Part shown: in pieces, positions 1 through 8,285 of the stretch | Numbering within the stretch: position 1 is the stretch's first letter | How the letters are laid out: each line of letters begins with the position of its first letter | Assembly (NCBI GenBank): GCA_016291405.1 | Contig: JAEEXG010000005.1 | Location: 34,553 to 98,552, forward strand | Source of the DNA: Lachnospiraceae bacterium | Lineage (GTDB): Bacteria > Bacillota > Clostridia > Lachnospirales > Lachnospiraceae | Reading direction: 5' to 3' | Length of the DNA: 64,000 bases | The notes under the pieces: generated by a model | Told to the model about the DNA's origin: nothing | Database searches by the model: none | Seen by the model: the letters and a program-made list of their open reading frames with translations, nothing else | Made by a program: the position numbers and the translations under genes

Positions 1-93
1 GAGTGAGTTCTCAATCGCATCAAACAATACGTCACGGCTAATCTGCTTCTCCTTCTCCAGTAAATCCAACGCCTCCATTAATTCCTTGTTCAT
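1..93 (-). CDS. nusA: Transcription factor NusA, N-terminal fragment (runs off the window)
   Basis: Only the first 31 codons lie in the window. They read MNKELMEALDLLEKEK and continue in the helical style of the NusA N-terminal RNA-polymerase-binding domain. NusA modulates pausing, intrinsic termination and antitermination on RNA polymerase. The start lies 18 bases downstream of the rimP stop, the classical rimP-nusA order, so the two are one transcription unit. The call rests on a short sequence plus synteny. Confidence 0.85.
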   Translation of the reverse strand, partial: MNKELMEALDLLEKEKQISRDVLFDAIENSL

Positions 94-111
94 CTTCTTA
101 TTTTCCTTTCA

Positions 112-576
112 TCAAAAATCAAGAGCTAATTTTATAAGCGCTACTTCATTTCTTAAAAATTCTGTGTCTTTTCCATCTATTTCAACGGTAATTGAAGATT
201 GTGTAAATCCTTTCAATATTCCGGTGAATTCTTTTCTTTTATCAATCGGTTTGAATGTCTTAAGTTCAACCGTCTCGCCGATACTCTTTTGTAAGTGAGC
301 ATCCTTTTTAAGCGTTCTCCCAAGTCCGGGACTTGAAACTTCCAAATAGTAGGCATCCTCGATAAAGTCATCGGCATCAAGTGCGTCAGACATTGCTCGG
401 CTTACGGCTTCGCAATCGTCAATGGTGACACCGCCTTCTTTATCAATGTATGCTCTTAAATACCACTCGCCCGCTTCCTGCACGTACTCAACATCATAAA
501 TCTCAACGCCGTTTTCTTTGCATATGGGCTCTAACATCGCGGTAGCTTTGGTTTCTATAGTCTCTTTTTTGGACAT
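112..576 (-). CDS. rimP: Ribosome maturation factor RimP
   Basis: This 154-residue protein has the usual RimP length. RimP assists 30S subunit maturation in the cytoplasm. The N-terminal half carries the characteristic segments VEYVQEAGEWYLRAYIDKEGG and DCEAVSRAMSDALD, followed by LEVSSPGLGRTLKK, the RimP hallmark region. The C-terminal half is the small beta-barrel domain. A GGAGG box sits just before the ATG. It leads the rimP-nusA operon. The leader contains a terminator-like hairpin described separately. In many Firmicutes rimP directly follows polC; here polC is about 16.7 kb away. Confidence 0.97.
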   Translation of the reverse strand: MSKKETIETKATAMLEPICKENGVEIYDVEYVQEAGEWYLRAYIDKEGGVTIDDCEAVSRAMSDALDADDFIEDAYYLEVSSPGLGRTLKKDAHLQKSIGETVELKTFKPIDKRKEFTGILKGFTQSSITVEIDGKDTEFLRNEVALIKLALDF

Positions 577-603
577 ATCCTACCTCCGAGCATTTATTGG
601 CAT

Positions 604-630
604 AAAAAATGTGAGCTCCTCAAAGCTCAC
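604..630 (-). terminator. Terminator-like hairpin in the rimP-nusA leader
   Basis: On the minus strand GTGAGCT pairs perfectly with AGCTCAC around a six-base loop, followed by A and six T. It lies between the predicted rimP promoter and the rimP ATG. No minus-strand gene lies upstream that would need a terminator, so a leader attenuator is the natural reading. NusA autoregulation through termination in its own leader is established in Bacillus subtilis; its use here is inference. Confidence 0.65.
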
Positions 631-654
631 TCTCTTTCTACATATTACGCATAA

Positions 655-683
655 AGAATAACACTCTATTTTATTTTTTTCAA
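655..683 (-). promoter_or_regulatory. Probable promoter of rimP-nusA
   Basis: On the minus strand TTGAAA (678-683) and TATTCT (655-660) are separated by 17 bases. The -35 is close to the sigma-A consensus and the -10 matches four of six positions. A start near 648 would give a leader of about 70 bases containing the hairpin at 604-630. Confidence 0.5.
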
Positions 684-731
684 CCCCTTTTTCTTATAAA
701 TGTGACAAAAATGTAAGAAAATAAGCCTCAT

Positions 732-761
732 TTGTAACAAGAAACTATGGCGTGCTATAAA
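732..761 (+). promoter_or_regulatory. Probable promoter of the glycosyltransferase-YbhN unit
   Basis: TTGTAA (732-737) and TATAAA (756-761) are 18 bases apart on the plus strand. This predicts an untranslated leader of roughly 120 bases before the ATG at 892. With the rimP promoter it accounts for most of the 315-base divergent gap. I see no riboswitch or small gene in the rest of the gap. Confidence 0.45.
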
Positions 762-891
762 AAAATACGCTACTATTCTTTTAGTCGTTTTAATAATCTT
801 TATGTTTTCTTTAGATTTATATACGCAATTTCTTTACCAATCTAAAGTAACATATTAGATAAAAAATGAGAACGATACTATGAGGGTAAAA

Positions 892-1941
892 ATGAATATA
901 TTAATACTTACAGGCCGCTTCGGAATGGGGCATATTAAGTGCGCCGAAGCAATCAAAGAAGAAATTCTGTCCAAATATCCAAATGCAAAGGTCACCGTTG
1001 TAGACTTTTTAAGCTTTTGCTTTCCAAAGTTTTCAAAGGCAATATACAAAGGGTTTGAGCTTTGCGTCTTTAAGTTTCACGATGCTTACAATAAGCTTGC
1101 CAGGTTTTCAAATCATCTGGATTGCATTCCCTTTAAGCATGTTATTCACAGTCACATAAGAAAGCTTTTAAACACTTACAATCCGGACCTTGTGGTTGCG
1201 GATCTTCCCATGTGCGTTCAATACTACTCTTCTTATAAGAAGAAAGAAAATATAAAGATTCCTTTCTATGTGTATATTACAGATATTTCCATTCACAAAG
1301 ACTGGATATCAAAAGACGTGGATAAATACTTTGTGGGAGATACCGTTTGTAAATCAGAGCTTATTTTAAACGGAATCTATCATAAAAATATCCATGTATG
1401 CGGAATACCCGTGTCACATTCTTTTATAAACAAAGAAAAGAGTAAAAAGGGCGCAAAAGTTTTGATTATGGGAGGAGGCCTTGGCCTTATTCCTTACAAA
1501 GAAACTATTCTGTCTGCTTTAAACAAAGAAACCGGCATAAGCACCACCATCATCTGCGGTAAGAACGAAGAACTTAGAGAAGAAATTAATTTAAACTATG
1601 AAAACATAAACGCCATAGGCTTTACGGACAAGGTAAGCGATTATTTAAAAGAGTCTGACGTTATAATCACTAAGCCGGGCGGCATCACTACCTTTGAAGC
1701 TATCAAAGCCCGCACTCCCCTTTTTGTTATTGAGCCTACCCTTGAACAGGAGCTTGGTAACTCTGAGTTTATAGACAAAATGGGCCTCGGAGTGGTGGTT
1801 AATAACAAAGATAACTTCTTAGCTTCAGACTTAATCAAGTTTATACAGAATAAAAGAAAAATAGATGAAATAAAAGAAAACATGCGAAAGCTTTCCGAAG
1901 GTTTTGAAAGCCCCAATCCCGTAGATTATCTGGCAGCATAA
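892..1941 (+). CDS. MGDG-synthase-like glycosyltransferase (GT28 fold)
   Basis: This 349-residue protein resembles processive diacylglycerol glycosyltransferases and MGDG synthases. The N-terminal domain begins NILILTGRFGMGH with the GxGH loop near residues 10-13. The C-terminal domain carries the nucleotide-sugar motif TKPGGITTFEA. The family transfers hexoses from UDP-sugars to lipid acceptors at the inner membrane face. I chose the ATG at 892 over the in-frame ATG at 880, because GAGGG lies five bases before 892 and nothing suitable precedes 880. A YbhN-like membrane protein follows after 32 bases, suggesting a shared role in glycolipid or cell-envelope synthesis. The sugar and acceptor are not shown by the sequence. 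Confidence 0.8.
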   Translation: MNILILTGRFGMGHIKCAEAIKEEILSKYPNAKVTVVDFLSFCFPKFSKAIYKGFELCVFKFHDAYNKLARFSNHLDCIPFKHVIHSHIRKLLNTYNPDLVVADLPMCVQYYSSYKKKENIKIPFYVYITDISIHKDWISKDVDKYFVGDTVCKSELILNGIYHKNIHVCGIPVSHSFINKEKSKKGAKVLIMGGGLGLIPYKETILSALNKETGISTTIICGKNEELREEINLNYENINAIGFTDKVSDYLKESDVIITKPGGITTFEAIKARTPLFVIEPTLEQELGNSEFIDKMGLGVVVNNKDNFLASDLIKFIQNKRKIDEIKENMRKLSEGFESPNPVDYLAA

Positions 1942-1973
1942 GCCTTTACGTTAAGTTAAGAGAGGAAATACCT

Positions 1974-3002
1974 TTGAAACCTTGTAACAAAAAATCAGTA
2001 TACATAGGAATACTTTTAATGGCGGCTGTGGCAGGAATCACAGTCTATGTATTGTCAAAAGAATTCGGCCTTAATATGGTGCTTACGATACTAAAAAGCA
2101 TAAACCCATGGTTCTTGGTGCCTGCTGTACTTTGCATGCTTATGTTTTCTTTGGGAGAAGCCTTAAACATAAGGATCGGGCTTAATTTGTCAGGCTATAA
2201 AACAGGGATACTTAGCGCCCTAAAATATGCTTATACAGGCTTTTTCTTTAGCTCCGTAACCCCTTCTGCTTCAGGAGGTCAGCCCGCTCAGATATATGCA
2301 ATGCACAAAGATAAAATTAAAGTATCCCACGCTTCGTTTTCACTATTCCTTGAGCTTATAGGCTATGAAGTAGCTTCCATTTCAATTGCTACAGTTGGGC
2401 TTATAGTTTCTTTGGTTTCACCCCTTAAGCTTTTTGAAGGAATAAACATAGCATGGGTGCTCATTCTAGGTTTTTCACTTAACCTTTTGCTTTTAACAAG
2501 CTTGTTGCTCATAATGTTTTCAAAAAAAGCGGTTAAAGTAATTGCCGCCATAATAATAAAAACGGTATCTTTATTCTCAAAGAAAAAAGATACCAAAACT
2601 AAGCTGTTAAAGACATTTGCCGAATACAGAGTAAGCGCCAAGCGTTTAAAAAAGAATAAGCAGGTGCTTGCAAAGATTATACTTATATCTTTAATTCAAT
2701 TTGTGTCTTATCACTCAATTACTTACTTTTGCTACAGAAGTTTTAACTTAAGCGAAAGAAGCTTCTTTGAAATGATGAGCCTTCAGGGACTTTTGTTTAC
2801 TTCCGTATCATGCATTCCACTTCCCGGAAGCATGGGCGCCATGGAAGGCGGTTTCGGCCTTTTGTTTAGAAAGGTGTTTTCAGGGGGCCTTATTGCAAGC
2901 GCAATTGTATTATGCAGACTTATAAGTTTTGCGCTTCCCCTTATTCTTTCAGGCACATTTATAGTATTTGCAAGAAGACCCTTTAAAATTAATAAAGAGT
3001 AA
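1974..3002 (+). CDS. YbhN/LPG-synthase-type flippase-like membrane protein
   Basis: This 342-residue polytopic membrane protein belongs to the lysylphosphatidylglycerol-synthase transmembrane (UPF0104/YbhN) family. The family signature TPSASGGQPAQIYAM is present near residues 96-110, as is a later GSMGAMEGGFG glycine-rich helix. Its cytoplasmic transferase domain is absent, as in YbhN-type proteins. Translation starts at TTG with AGAGGAAA five bases upstream; no ATG fits better. It is co-transcribed with the glycosyltransferase. A role in moving or processing a glycolipid is inference from that pairing. Confidence 0.8.
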   Translation: MKPCNKKSVYIGILLMAAVAGITVYVLSKEFGLNMVLTILKSINPWFLVPAVLCMLMFSLGEALNIRIGLNLSGYKTGILSALKYAYTGFFFSSVTPSASGGQPAQIYAMHKDKIKVSHASFSLFLELIGYEVASISIATVGLIVSLVSPLKLFEGINIAWVLILGFSLNLLLLTSLLLIMFSKKAVKVIAAIIIKTVSLFSKKKDTKTKLLKTFAEYRVSAKRLKKNKQVLAKIILISLIQFVSYHSITYFCYRSFNLSERSFFEMMSLQGLLFTSVSCIPLPGSMGAMEGGFGLLFRKVFSGGLIASAIVLCRLISFALPLILSGTFIVFARRPFKINKE

Positions 3003-3026
3003 GCAGGTTATCTGCTTACTCTGTTT
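2996..3026. terminator. Bidirectional terminator overlapping two stop codons
   Basis: AGAGTAAGCAG (2996-3006) pairs perfectly with CTGCTTACTCT (3012-3022) around a five-base loop. On the plus strand GTTT follows; on the minus strand TTTATTAATTTT follows. The stem contains the stop codon of the YbhN-like gene, and the last codons of the convergent gene at 3008-3478 run through it. Confidence 0.75.
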
Positions 3027-3478
3027 AAATACTTTTCCCAGGTTACAATTACGCTTTCAGCTTCTATTTTAAGTAAGTAGCTGTTCCCTTGCGTACCGTC
3101 CTCTTCACTCATCTCTGCTTCTAAAAGGTAAGAATTACCTTCTTTTTCTAAGCTTGGAAGATAATTTCCGGGGATAGCTTTTAATAAGCTGTCCCATTCA
3201 AGCTTGTTTACGGGCTCATCAGAAACTTCTTTTATAAGTACAGAGTCCGCGTTGTAATACTTAAATCCAACCTTTGTAATGTCTGTTAACTTTGCATCCA
3301 CAAACTTAATCTTAGCAGGGCCTGCAAAGCTTTCTGTAAAGTTAGTATTCTGCGAATTGTTTTCTTTTACTATCAAAGCTTCTACGCAAAACACAAGACC
3401 GTCTTCAGCCTTCTCAATATCTGAAATAACACAATCCGTATAAGAAAATTTTTCTGTTTCATCAACACTTTTAAACAT
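3008..3478 (-). CDS. Uncharacterised 156-residue protein of the ECF operon
   Basis: I do not recognise a family. The protein has no signal peptide or membrane segment and is mildly acidic. It contains a partial internal repeat near the C-terminus (EGNSYLLEAEM and QGNSYLLKIEA) and ends with TWEKYLNRVSR. It starts nine bases after the ecfT stop with an AGAGG ribosome site, so it belongs to the ECF transcription unit. A mostly beta fold is likely from the alternating hydrophobic pattern. No function is proposed. Confidence 0.7.
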   Translation of the reverse strand: MFKSVDETEKFSYTDCVISDIEKAEDGLVFCVEALIVKENNSQNTNFTESFAGPAKIKFVDAKLTDITKVGFKYYNADSVLIKEVSDEPVNKLEWDSLLKAIPGNYLPSLEKEGNSYLLEAEMSEEDGTQGNSYLLKIEAESVIVTWEKYLNRVSR

Positions 3479-3487
3479 AATCTGCCT

Positions 3488-4315
3488 CTAAACAAAAGGA
3501 TTATAAAATCTACTCTTATTAATTATATTAAGTAAAGCCGCAATCACAACAAGCAAAACACAAAAGGCCATAGCCAAAATGTCCGAAGCCTTAAAGGGCC
3601 TTCCCATATACCAGGTGCGCTTTTTATTCTTACCAAAGCCTCTAAGCTCCATAGCATTAGAAACGATTTCAACCCTGTCCATACTTGTTAAGATCAAAGG
3701 AATCAAAATAGCCGCAGCACTCTTAATTCTGTTTATTAAAGTTGCCTTTTTGCTCATTTCGATGCCTCTTGCCTGCTGAGCCTTTGATATTTCATCATAT
3801 TCCTTCTGAACGTCCGGAATATATCTTAAAGCCAAGGCTACCGAATAGGCAATTGAGTACTTTACACCGATTTTATTTAAAGAAGCCGCAAACTCACTGG
3901 GGTTTGTGGTGCTTACAAACAAAATAACCACAGGAATTGACGCCAAGTACTTAAGGAAGTAATTAAAGTGATAAAAAAGCTGCTCTTTTGTAGGTGCGTA
4001 TTTACCCGTAAGTCCAAACAAATATGTGCAGGTGCCGTAAATTTCCGTTCCGTGTTGAGGAGAAAAAAGGTACACAAGAACGTTATTTAAAATCATAAAA
4101 ACTGCAGTAAATCCAAGCATAAAGGATACATCTTTGACCCTTATCTTAGAAAGCGGAAACAATATTAAGCTTAAAGCTGTAAGTGCCAAAAGAAACCTTG
4201 TGTCATAGGTATACATTGCAGCAAAGCTCCAAAGTAAGAGGCAAACAAACTTTGTGGCACCTGTAAGGTCATGAACCTTTGATTTTCTGTCTATGTAATT
4301 AAAGAGGTTTGTCAT
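3488..4315 (-). CDS. ecfT: ECF transporter transmembrane component EcfT
   Basis: This 275-residue membrane protein is the T component that couples the ATPases to the substrate-binding S component. About five to six hydrophobic helices are seen. The coupling-helix motif Ala-Arg-Gly occurs in KAQQARGIEMSKKA, as expected for EcfT. Its start overlaps the ecfA stop by four bases (ATGA), indicating translational coupling. The order S, fused A, T marks a dedicated cassette with its own ATPase rather than a shared group II module. Confidence 0.92.
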   Translation of the reverse strand: MTNLFNYIDRKSKVHDLTGATKFVCLLLWSFAAMYTYDTRFLLALTALSLILFPLSKIRVKDVSFMLGFTAVFMILNNVLVYLFSPQHGTEIYGTCTYLFGLTGKYAPTKEQLFYHFNYFLKYLASIPVVILFVSTTNPSEFAASLNKIGVKYSIAYSVALALRYIPDVQKEYDEISKAQQARGIEMSKKATLINRIKSAAAILIPLILTSMDRVEIVSNAMELRGFGKNKKRTWYMGRPFKASDILAMAFCVLLVVIAALLNIINKSRFYNPFV

Positions 4316-6018
4316 TTTCTAACCACCTCTCTTTCATAGGCAATGAATCTTCTTACAAAATCCGTAGCATCCTCAATGCCTGCTTTTTTACAAAGTTCGT
4401 AAAGAGAAGTCTCTTTTAAACTTGCTTCATCTATGGTTTCTTTGTCCGTTAAGACTTTAGCGCACTCATCGTCTTTTATGATGCGGCCCTTTGAAAAAGC
4501 AACGCTTCTGTTTGCATATTCAAGCATAAGGTGCATATCGTGAGTAATCATTATTACGGTAATGCCAAGCTTGTTTAGGCTTGATAAAAACTCCATGATT
4601 TCAGTATAGTGGCGATAATCCTGGCCGGCTGTTGGCTCATCTAAAATAATGACCTTTGGCTTTAACACCATAATTGAAGCTATGGTAACACGCTTCTTTT
4701 GGCCGTAGCTTAAAGCTGCCACAGGCCAGTTTCTAAAGGGCCAGAGTCCGCAGATTTTTAAAGTTTCTTCCACTCTTTCCTTTATTTCGTCTTCGCATAC
4801 GCCTCTTGTTCTAAGGCCTAAAGCGACTTCATCAAATATCATTACCTTAGAAATCATCTGATTGGGATTTTGCATTACATACCCGATTTCATCGGCTCTT
4901 TCTTTTATGGATAAAAGAGAAAAGTCTTTTCCTTCGTAGAAAATGTCTCCTTCATCCTTCTTTTCAAAACCGCAAAGCACCTTTGAAAATGTGGATTTTC
5001 CGGCTCCGTTTGTGCCGACAATTGCAAGCATCTCTCCGCTTTTAACTTTAATGCTTATATTATCAAGGGCTTTTCTTTTACCATCGTATGAAAAAGAAAG
5101 GTTTCTAACATCCAAAAGGTAATCTTGATTATTTTCAATTGTTTCTTTGGGCGCATGTTCGTACCAATTCTTTAATAATCTTGATTCTTCGTCACCTATT
5201 TTAACGGTATCAATGCTTCCGGGAAGAAGATCAGGGGTCACCTTTATGCCTGCATACTTCATGGCAGCAATATACAAAGGTTCTCTTACGCCCTTTTCAT
5301 TAAGCACGTCTGAGCTTACAAGCTCATCAGGAGTGGTGTCTGTGACGATTCTGCCCTTATCCATAATCACAACTCTGTCAACGTGTCTGTGAAGCACGTC
5401 TTCAAGCCTATGCTCTACAATGATTACCCCTACTCCCGTCTTTTTTGAAAGCTCGTCAATAAGTTCAATTGCCTGCTTTCCTGTTTTAGGGTCTAAGTTA
5501 GCAAGAGGCTCATCAAAAATGAGTAAATCAACATCGTCAACCAAGACTCCCCCAAGGGATACTCTTTGCTTTTGGCCTCCCGATAATTGTGAGGGCGCGT
5601 GATCTAAAAAGTCCTGGATATTTACAAGCTTTGCAACTTCCGACACTCTCTCATGAAGCCTTGGCTCTTTTATACAATCGTTTTCAAGGGCGAAAGCAAT
5701 ATCTTCCGCAACGGTAAGTCCCACAAACTGGGCGTCGGAATCCTGTAAAACCGTGCCTACATGCTTTGATATTTCAAACAAGCTTAAATCACGGGTTTCT
5801 TTATCAAACAAAGAAAGCGACCCTGTCATCTTTCCCCTGTAGGAGAAAGGGACAAGCCCGTTCATGCAATGCACTAAGGTAGATTTACCGCATCCGGAAG
5901 GTCCTGCTATTAAAACCTTCTCTCCCTTCTTGATTGAAAAATTGATGTCAAAAAGGGTCGGCGATGACTGCGCGTCATACTTAAAGCCGAAATCTTTAAA
6001 TTCTAAGATATTACTCAA
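4312..6018 (-). CDS. ECF transporter ATPase with two fused ABC domains (YkoD-like)
   Basis: The 568-residue protein contains two complete ABC ATPases in one chain. The first has Walker A GPSGCGKST at 39-47, signature LSGGQ at 145-149 and Walker B LLIFDEP around 165-171. The second has GTNGAGKST at 335-343, signature LSYGQ at 436-440 and VIILDEP around 456-462. A linker of roughly 50 residues joins them. Such fused EcfAA' proteins occur in dedicated vitamin or cofactor ECF systems. It powers uptake by the S and T proteins beside it. The second signature has Tyr for the first Gly, a known tolerated variant. Confidence 0.92.
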   Translation of the reverse strand: MSNILEFKDFGFKYDAQSSPTLFDINFSIKKGEKVLIAGPSGCGKSTLVHCMNGLVPFSYRGKMTGSLSLFDKETRDLSLFEISKHVGTVLQDSDAQFVGLTVAEDIAFALENDCIKEPRLHERVSEVAKLVNIQDFLDHAPSQLSGGQKQRVSLGGVLVDDVDLLIFDEPLANLDPKTGKQAIELIDELSKKTGVGVIIVEHRLEDVLHRHVDRVVIMDKGRIVTDTTPDELVSSDVLNEKGVREPLYIAAMKYAGIKVTPDLLPGSIDTVKIGDEESRLLKNWYEHAPKETIENNQDYLLDVRNLSFSYDGKRKALDNISIKVKSGEMLAIVGTNGAGKSTFSKVLCGFEKKDEGDIFYEGKDFSLLSIKERADEIGYVMQNPNQMISKVMIFDEVALGLRTRGVCEDEIKERVEETLKICGLWPFRNWPVAALSYGQKKRVTIASIMVLKPKVIILDEPTAGQDYRHYTEIMEFLSSLNKLGITVIMITHDMHLMLEYANRSVAFSKGRIIKDDECAKVLTDKETIDEASLKETSLYELCKKAGIEDATDFVRRFIAYEREVVRK

Positions 6019-6073
6019 GGAAAACTACTCCTTTAAAATGCGGCGGGAAGTACCCCGCCGCCATGATTTAATT

Positions 6074-6625
6074 CTAATTTTCTTCTTTTAAGCTATCCTT
6101 CTTAGGCTTTGTTGCAGCGTATGCTACGCATAATAATGTTCCAACGATAGCTGTTGTAAGAATGTTTACGCCTGCACCTGTAAGTCCCTGAAGGTAAACT
6201 TTGTTTGCGGGCTCTTGATAAATCAAAATATCAAGAGTGGGTGCGATTACAACCCATGCAATGATATGGGAAATAACCTGAGCTATATTAAAGATTGCAA
6301 TGTTCTTTCCTGTGAACACACCGCCTTCAATATCCATCTTCTTTGTGGCAAAGCCCATTGCGCAACCAAATACTGCGGATGCGATAACCCAGCTCCACCA
6401 TACGCCCCAGCCAAAGCTAAAGTCGATGAAGAAGTGACCGATAAGGCCTGAAAGAAGACCTGCTATAGGTCCGAATACTGCTGAAATGAAAGCAAGTACA
6501 CCGTACTGGATTGAAATGTTTGTGTTGGGAATTCCGCTGGGAATTGCAACAAAACGACCGAGTACAAAGAATAAAGCGGCGCCGATGCCGGTTGCAACGA
6601 CTGTCTTAACAGAAAACTTTCTCAT
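6074..6625 (-). CDS. ECF transporter S component, UPF0397 family
   Basis: This 183-residue protein with about five to six membrane helices is the substrate-specificity unit. The sequence VVATGIGAALFFVLGRF, followed by GIPNTNISIQYGVLAF and FGPIAGLLSGLIGH, is typical of the UPF0397 family usually paired with fused EcfA proteins. Family annotation often suggests riboflavin or another vitamin, but the ligand is not settled by sequence. I see no riboswitch in the leader that would identify it. An AAGGAG site precedes the ATG. Confidence 0.85.
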   Translation of the reverse strand: MRKFSVKTVVATGIGAALFFVLGRFVAIPSGIPNTNISIQYGVLAFISAVFGPIAGLLSGLIGHFFIDFSFGWGVWWSWVIASAVFGCAMGFATKKMDIEGGVFTGKNIAIFNIAQVISHIIAWVVIAPTLDILIYQEPANKVYLQGLTGAGVNILTTAIVGTLLCVAYAATKPKKDSLKEEN

Positions 6626-6652
6626 AAAGATTCTCCTTTATATAAGTGTATG

Positions 6653-6682
6653 TGTGTATACCTACACATCAAATTCATTCTA
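6653..6682 (-). promoter_or_regulatory. ECF operon promoter region with an inverted repeat
   Basis: A TAGAAT box preceded by TGG (extended -10, minus strand, 6677-6682) lies upstream of the S gene. No convincing -35 is seen. Just downstream, TGTGTA and TACACA (6653-6668) form a perfect six-base inverted repeat around TACC. That position suits a repressor site. No regulator is identified. Confidence 0.35.
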
Positions 6683-6714
6683 CCACATAATACCATAAAT
6701 AATCATCGTTTTTT

Positions 6715-6732
6715 TCTATATCGGGATATAGA
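6715..6732. promoter_or_regulatory. Perfect 8-base palindrome in a divergent intergenic region
   Basis: TCTATATC, GG, GATATAGA form an almost continuous 18-base palindrome between the divergent ECF operon and purine permease. There is no T-run in the right place for termination, so an operator is the simpler reading. Confidence 0.4.
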
Positions 6733-6795
6733 CTTAAAAAACATTTTAAACTCACCTTGACCATGAAAAATTTGTGTGGGAAAATAAATTGCAAA

Positions 6796-6824
6796 GCGGT
6801 ATTTTCTTTGCGAGAAGATACCGC
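6796..6824 (+). promoter_or_regulatory. Long hairpin in the purine permease leader
   Basis: GCGGTATTTTCT (6796-6807) and AGAAGATACCGC (6813-6824) form a 12-pair stem with one G-T pair and a five-base loop. It ends 11 bases before the ribosome site at 6836-6841. It is not followed by a T-run, and it lacks the purine riboswitch core. Confidence 0.45.
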
Positions 6825-6853
6825 TATTATTTATGAAGGAGTGTATTTCAATC

Positions 6854-8278
6854 ATGGAAAAGTTCTTTAAACTAAAAGAGAACAACACCACTGTAAGGAC
6901 TGAAATCATCGCAGGCCTTACAACGTTCATGACAATGGCTTACATTATCGCTCTTAATCCAAACCTTCTTACAGGCTTCGGAGCTGAGGGTCAGGGCCTT
7001 TGGAATGGCGTATTCTTAGCTACCTGTATTGCTTCTGCAATAGGTACAATCTTTATGGGGTTAGTGGCCAACAAGCCCTTCGCTATGGCTCCCGGAATGG
7101 GACTTAACAGTTTCTTTGCCGTTGTTGTTGCAAACATTGTGGCAATCACAGGCATCACTTATCTTGAGTCTTTCAGAGCCGCATTATGTATCATCTTAAT
7201 CGAAGGTATCGTGTTTATTATTCTTTCCGCATTTAATGTAAGAGAGAAAATCGTAAGCGCAATTCCCCTTCCCGTAAGACTCGGAATCGGACCTGCCATC
7301 GGTATGATGCTTATGAACATAGGCTTTGGCTCAAACGTAGGTATTTACGGAGAAAGCGGCACACCTTTCTTTGTTATGCGTGATTTCTTCGGTGCACTTA
7401 CCGCTAAGTCTGCAAAAGACTCAATGGGCTCTGCTTTTGCTCCCATGGTGTTAACTGTAATCACCATTTTCTTTGGCTTATTCTTAATCATTGCTTTGGA
7501 GCATAAGAAAGTTAAAGGTTCAGTATTATTCGGTATGCTTGGAGCATCAATTCTTTATTGGGCGGGCGAAGCAGTATTTCTTAAGGTTAATCCTTTTGAA
7601 AGTCTTAAAACAGCTTCTTTCCTTCCTCCTTTTAAGGATATGGCAGAAAACACCTTGTTTAAATTAAACTTCAAAGGCTTTATGGAAATTGGCTGGGTGA
7701 CAGTAATTACCTTGGTTATCACCTTCTGTATCATCGATATGTTTGATACAATCGGAACCTTGGTTGGAACCGCAAGCCGTGCGGGAATGCTTGATAAAGA
7801 AGGAAACATGCCTAAGATGAAAGAAGCCCTTTTATCTGACGCAGTAGGTACCGTTGCAGGTTCACTTACAGGTACTTCTACCGTTACAACCTTCGTAGAA
7901 TCAGCTTCCGGTGTTGAAGCAGGGGGACGCACAGGACTTACAGCAGTAACAACAGGTATCATGTTCTTACTCTGCATGTTTATTGCGCCAATTGCAGGAA
8001 TCATCCCTGCAGCCGCTACATCATCAGCATTAATCTATGTTGGATTCTTGATGCTTGGTAACTTAAAAGAAATCGACTTTAAAGATCCTTCACAGTTAAT
8101 CCCCGTAGCAATAATGCTTATTGCAATGCCCATTTCAAGCTCCATCGGACACGGCATCGGCCTTGCACTTATTGCTTACTCATTCATTAAACTCTTTACA
8201 GGAAAAGCAAAGGAAGTTTCAATTCTTACTTACCTTCTTTCAATCCTTTTCATCGTAAAGTTCTTTATAGCTTTATAA
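6854..8278 (+). CDS. NCS2-family purine permease (AzgA/PbuG type)
   Basis: This 474-residue protein with about 12 to 14 membrane helices imports purine bases (guanine, hypoxanthine or adenine) with protons. Diagnostic segments are TEIIAGLTTFMTMAYI near the N-terminus, APGMGLNSFFA in the first repeat, and DMFDTIGTLVG plus EAGGRTGLTAV in the second. The ATG at 854 past 6000 is preferred because AAGGAG lies 12 bases upstream; the in-frame ATG at 6833 has no ribosome site. It is a single-gene unit with its own terminator. The exact base preference cannot be read from the sequence. Confidence 0.93.
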   Translation: MEKFFKLKENNTTVRTEIIAGLTTFMTMAYIIALNPNLLTGFGAEGQGLWNGVFLATCIASAIGTIFMGLVANKPFAMAPGMGLNSFFAVVVANIVAITGITYLESFRAALCIILIEGIVFIILSAFNVREKIVSAIPLPVRLGIGPAIGMMLMNIGFGSNVGIYGESGTPFFVMRDFFGALTAKSAKDSMGSAFAPMVLTVITIFFGLFLIIALEHKKVKGSVLFGMLGASILYWAGEAVFLKVNPFESLKTASFLPPFKDMAENTLFKLNFKGFMEIGWVTVITLVITFCIIDMFDTIGTLVGTASRAGMLDKEGNMPKMKEALLSDAVGTVAGSLTGTSTVTTFVESASGVEAGGRTGLTAVTTGIMFLLCMFIAPIAGIIPAAATSSALIYVGFLMLGNLKEIDFKDPSQLIPVAIMLIAMPISSSIGHGIGLALIAYSFIKLFTGKAKEVSILTYLLSILFIVKFFIAL

Positions 8279-8285
8279 AAAAACA

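Noticed and set aside
6683..6853. Purine riboswitch before the purine permease
   Set aside because: The characteristic three-way junction core sequences are not recognisable; only a simple hairpin and a palindrome are present.
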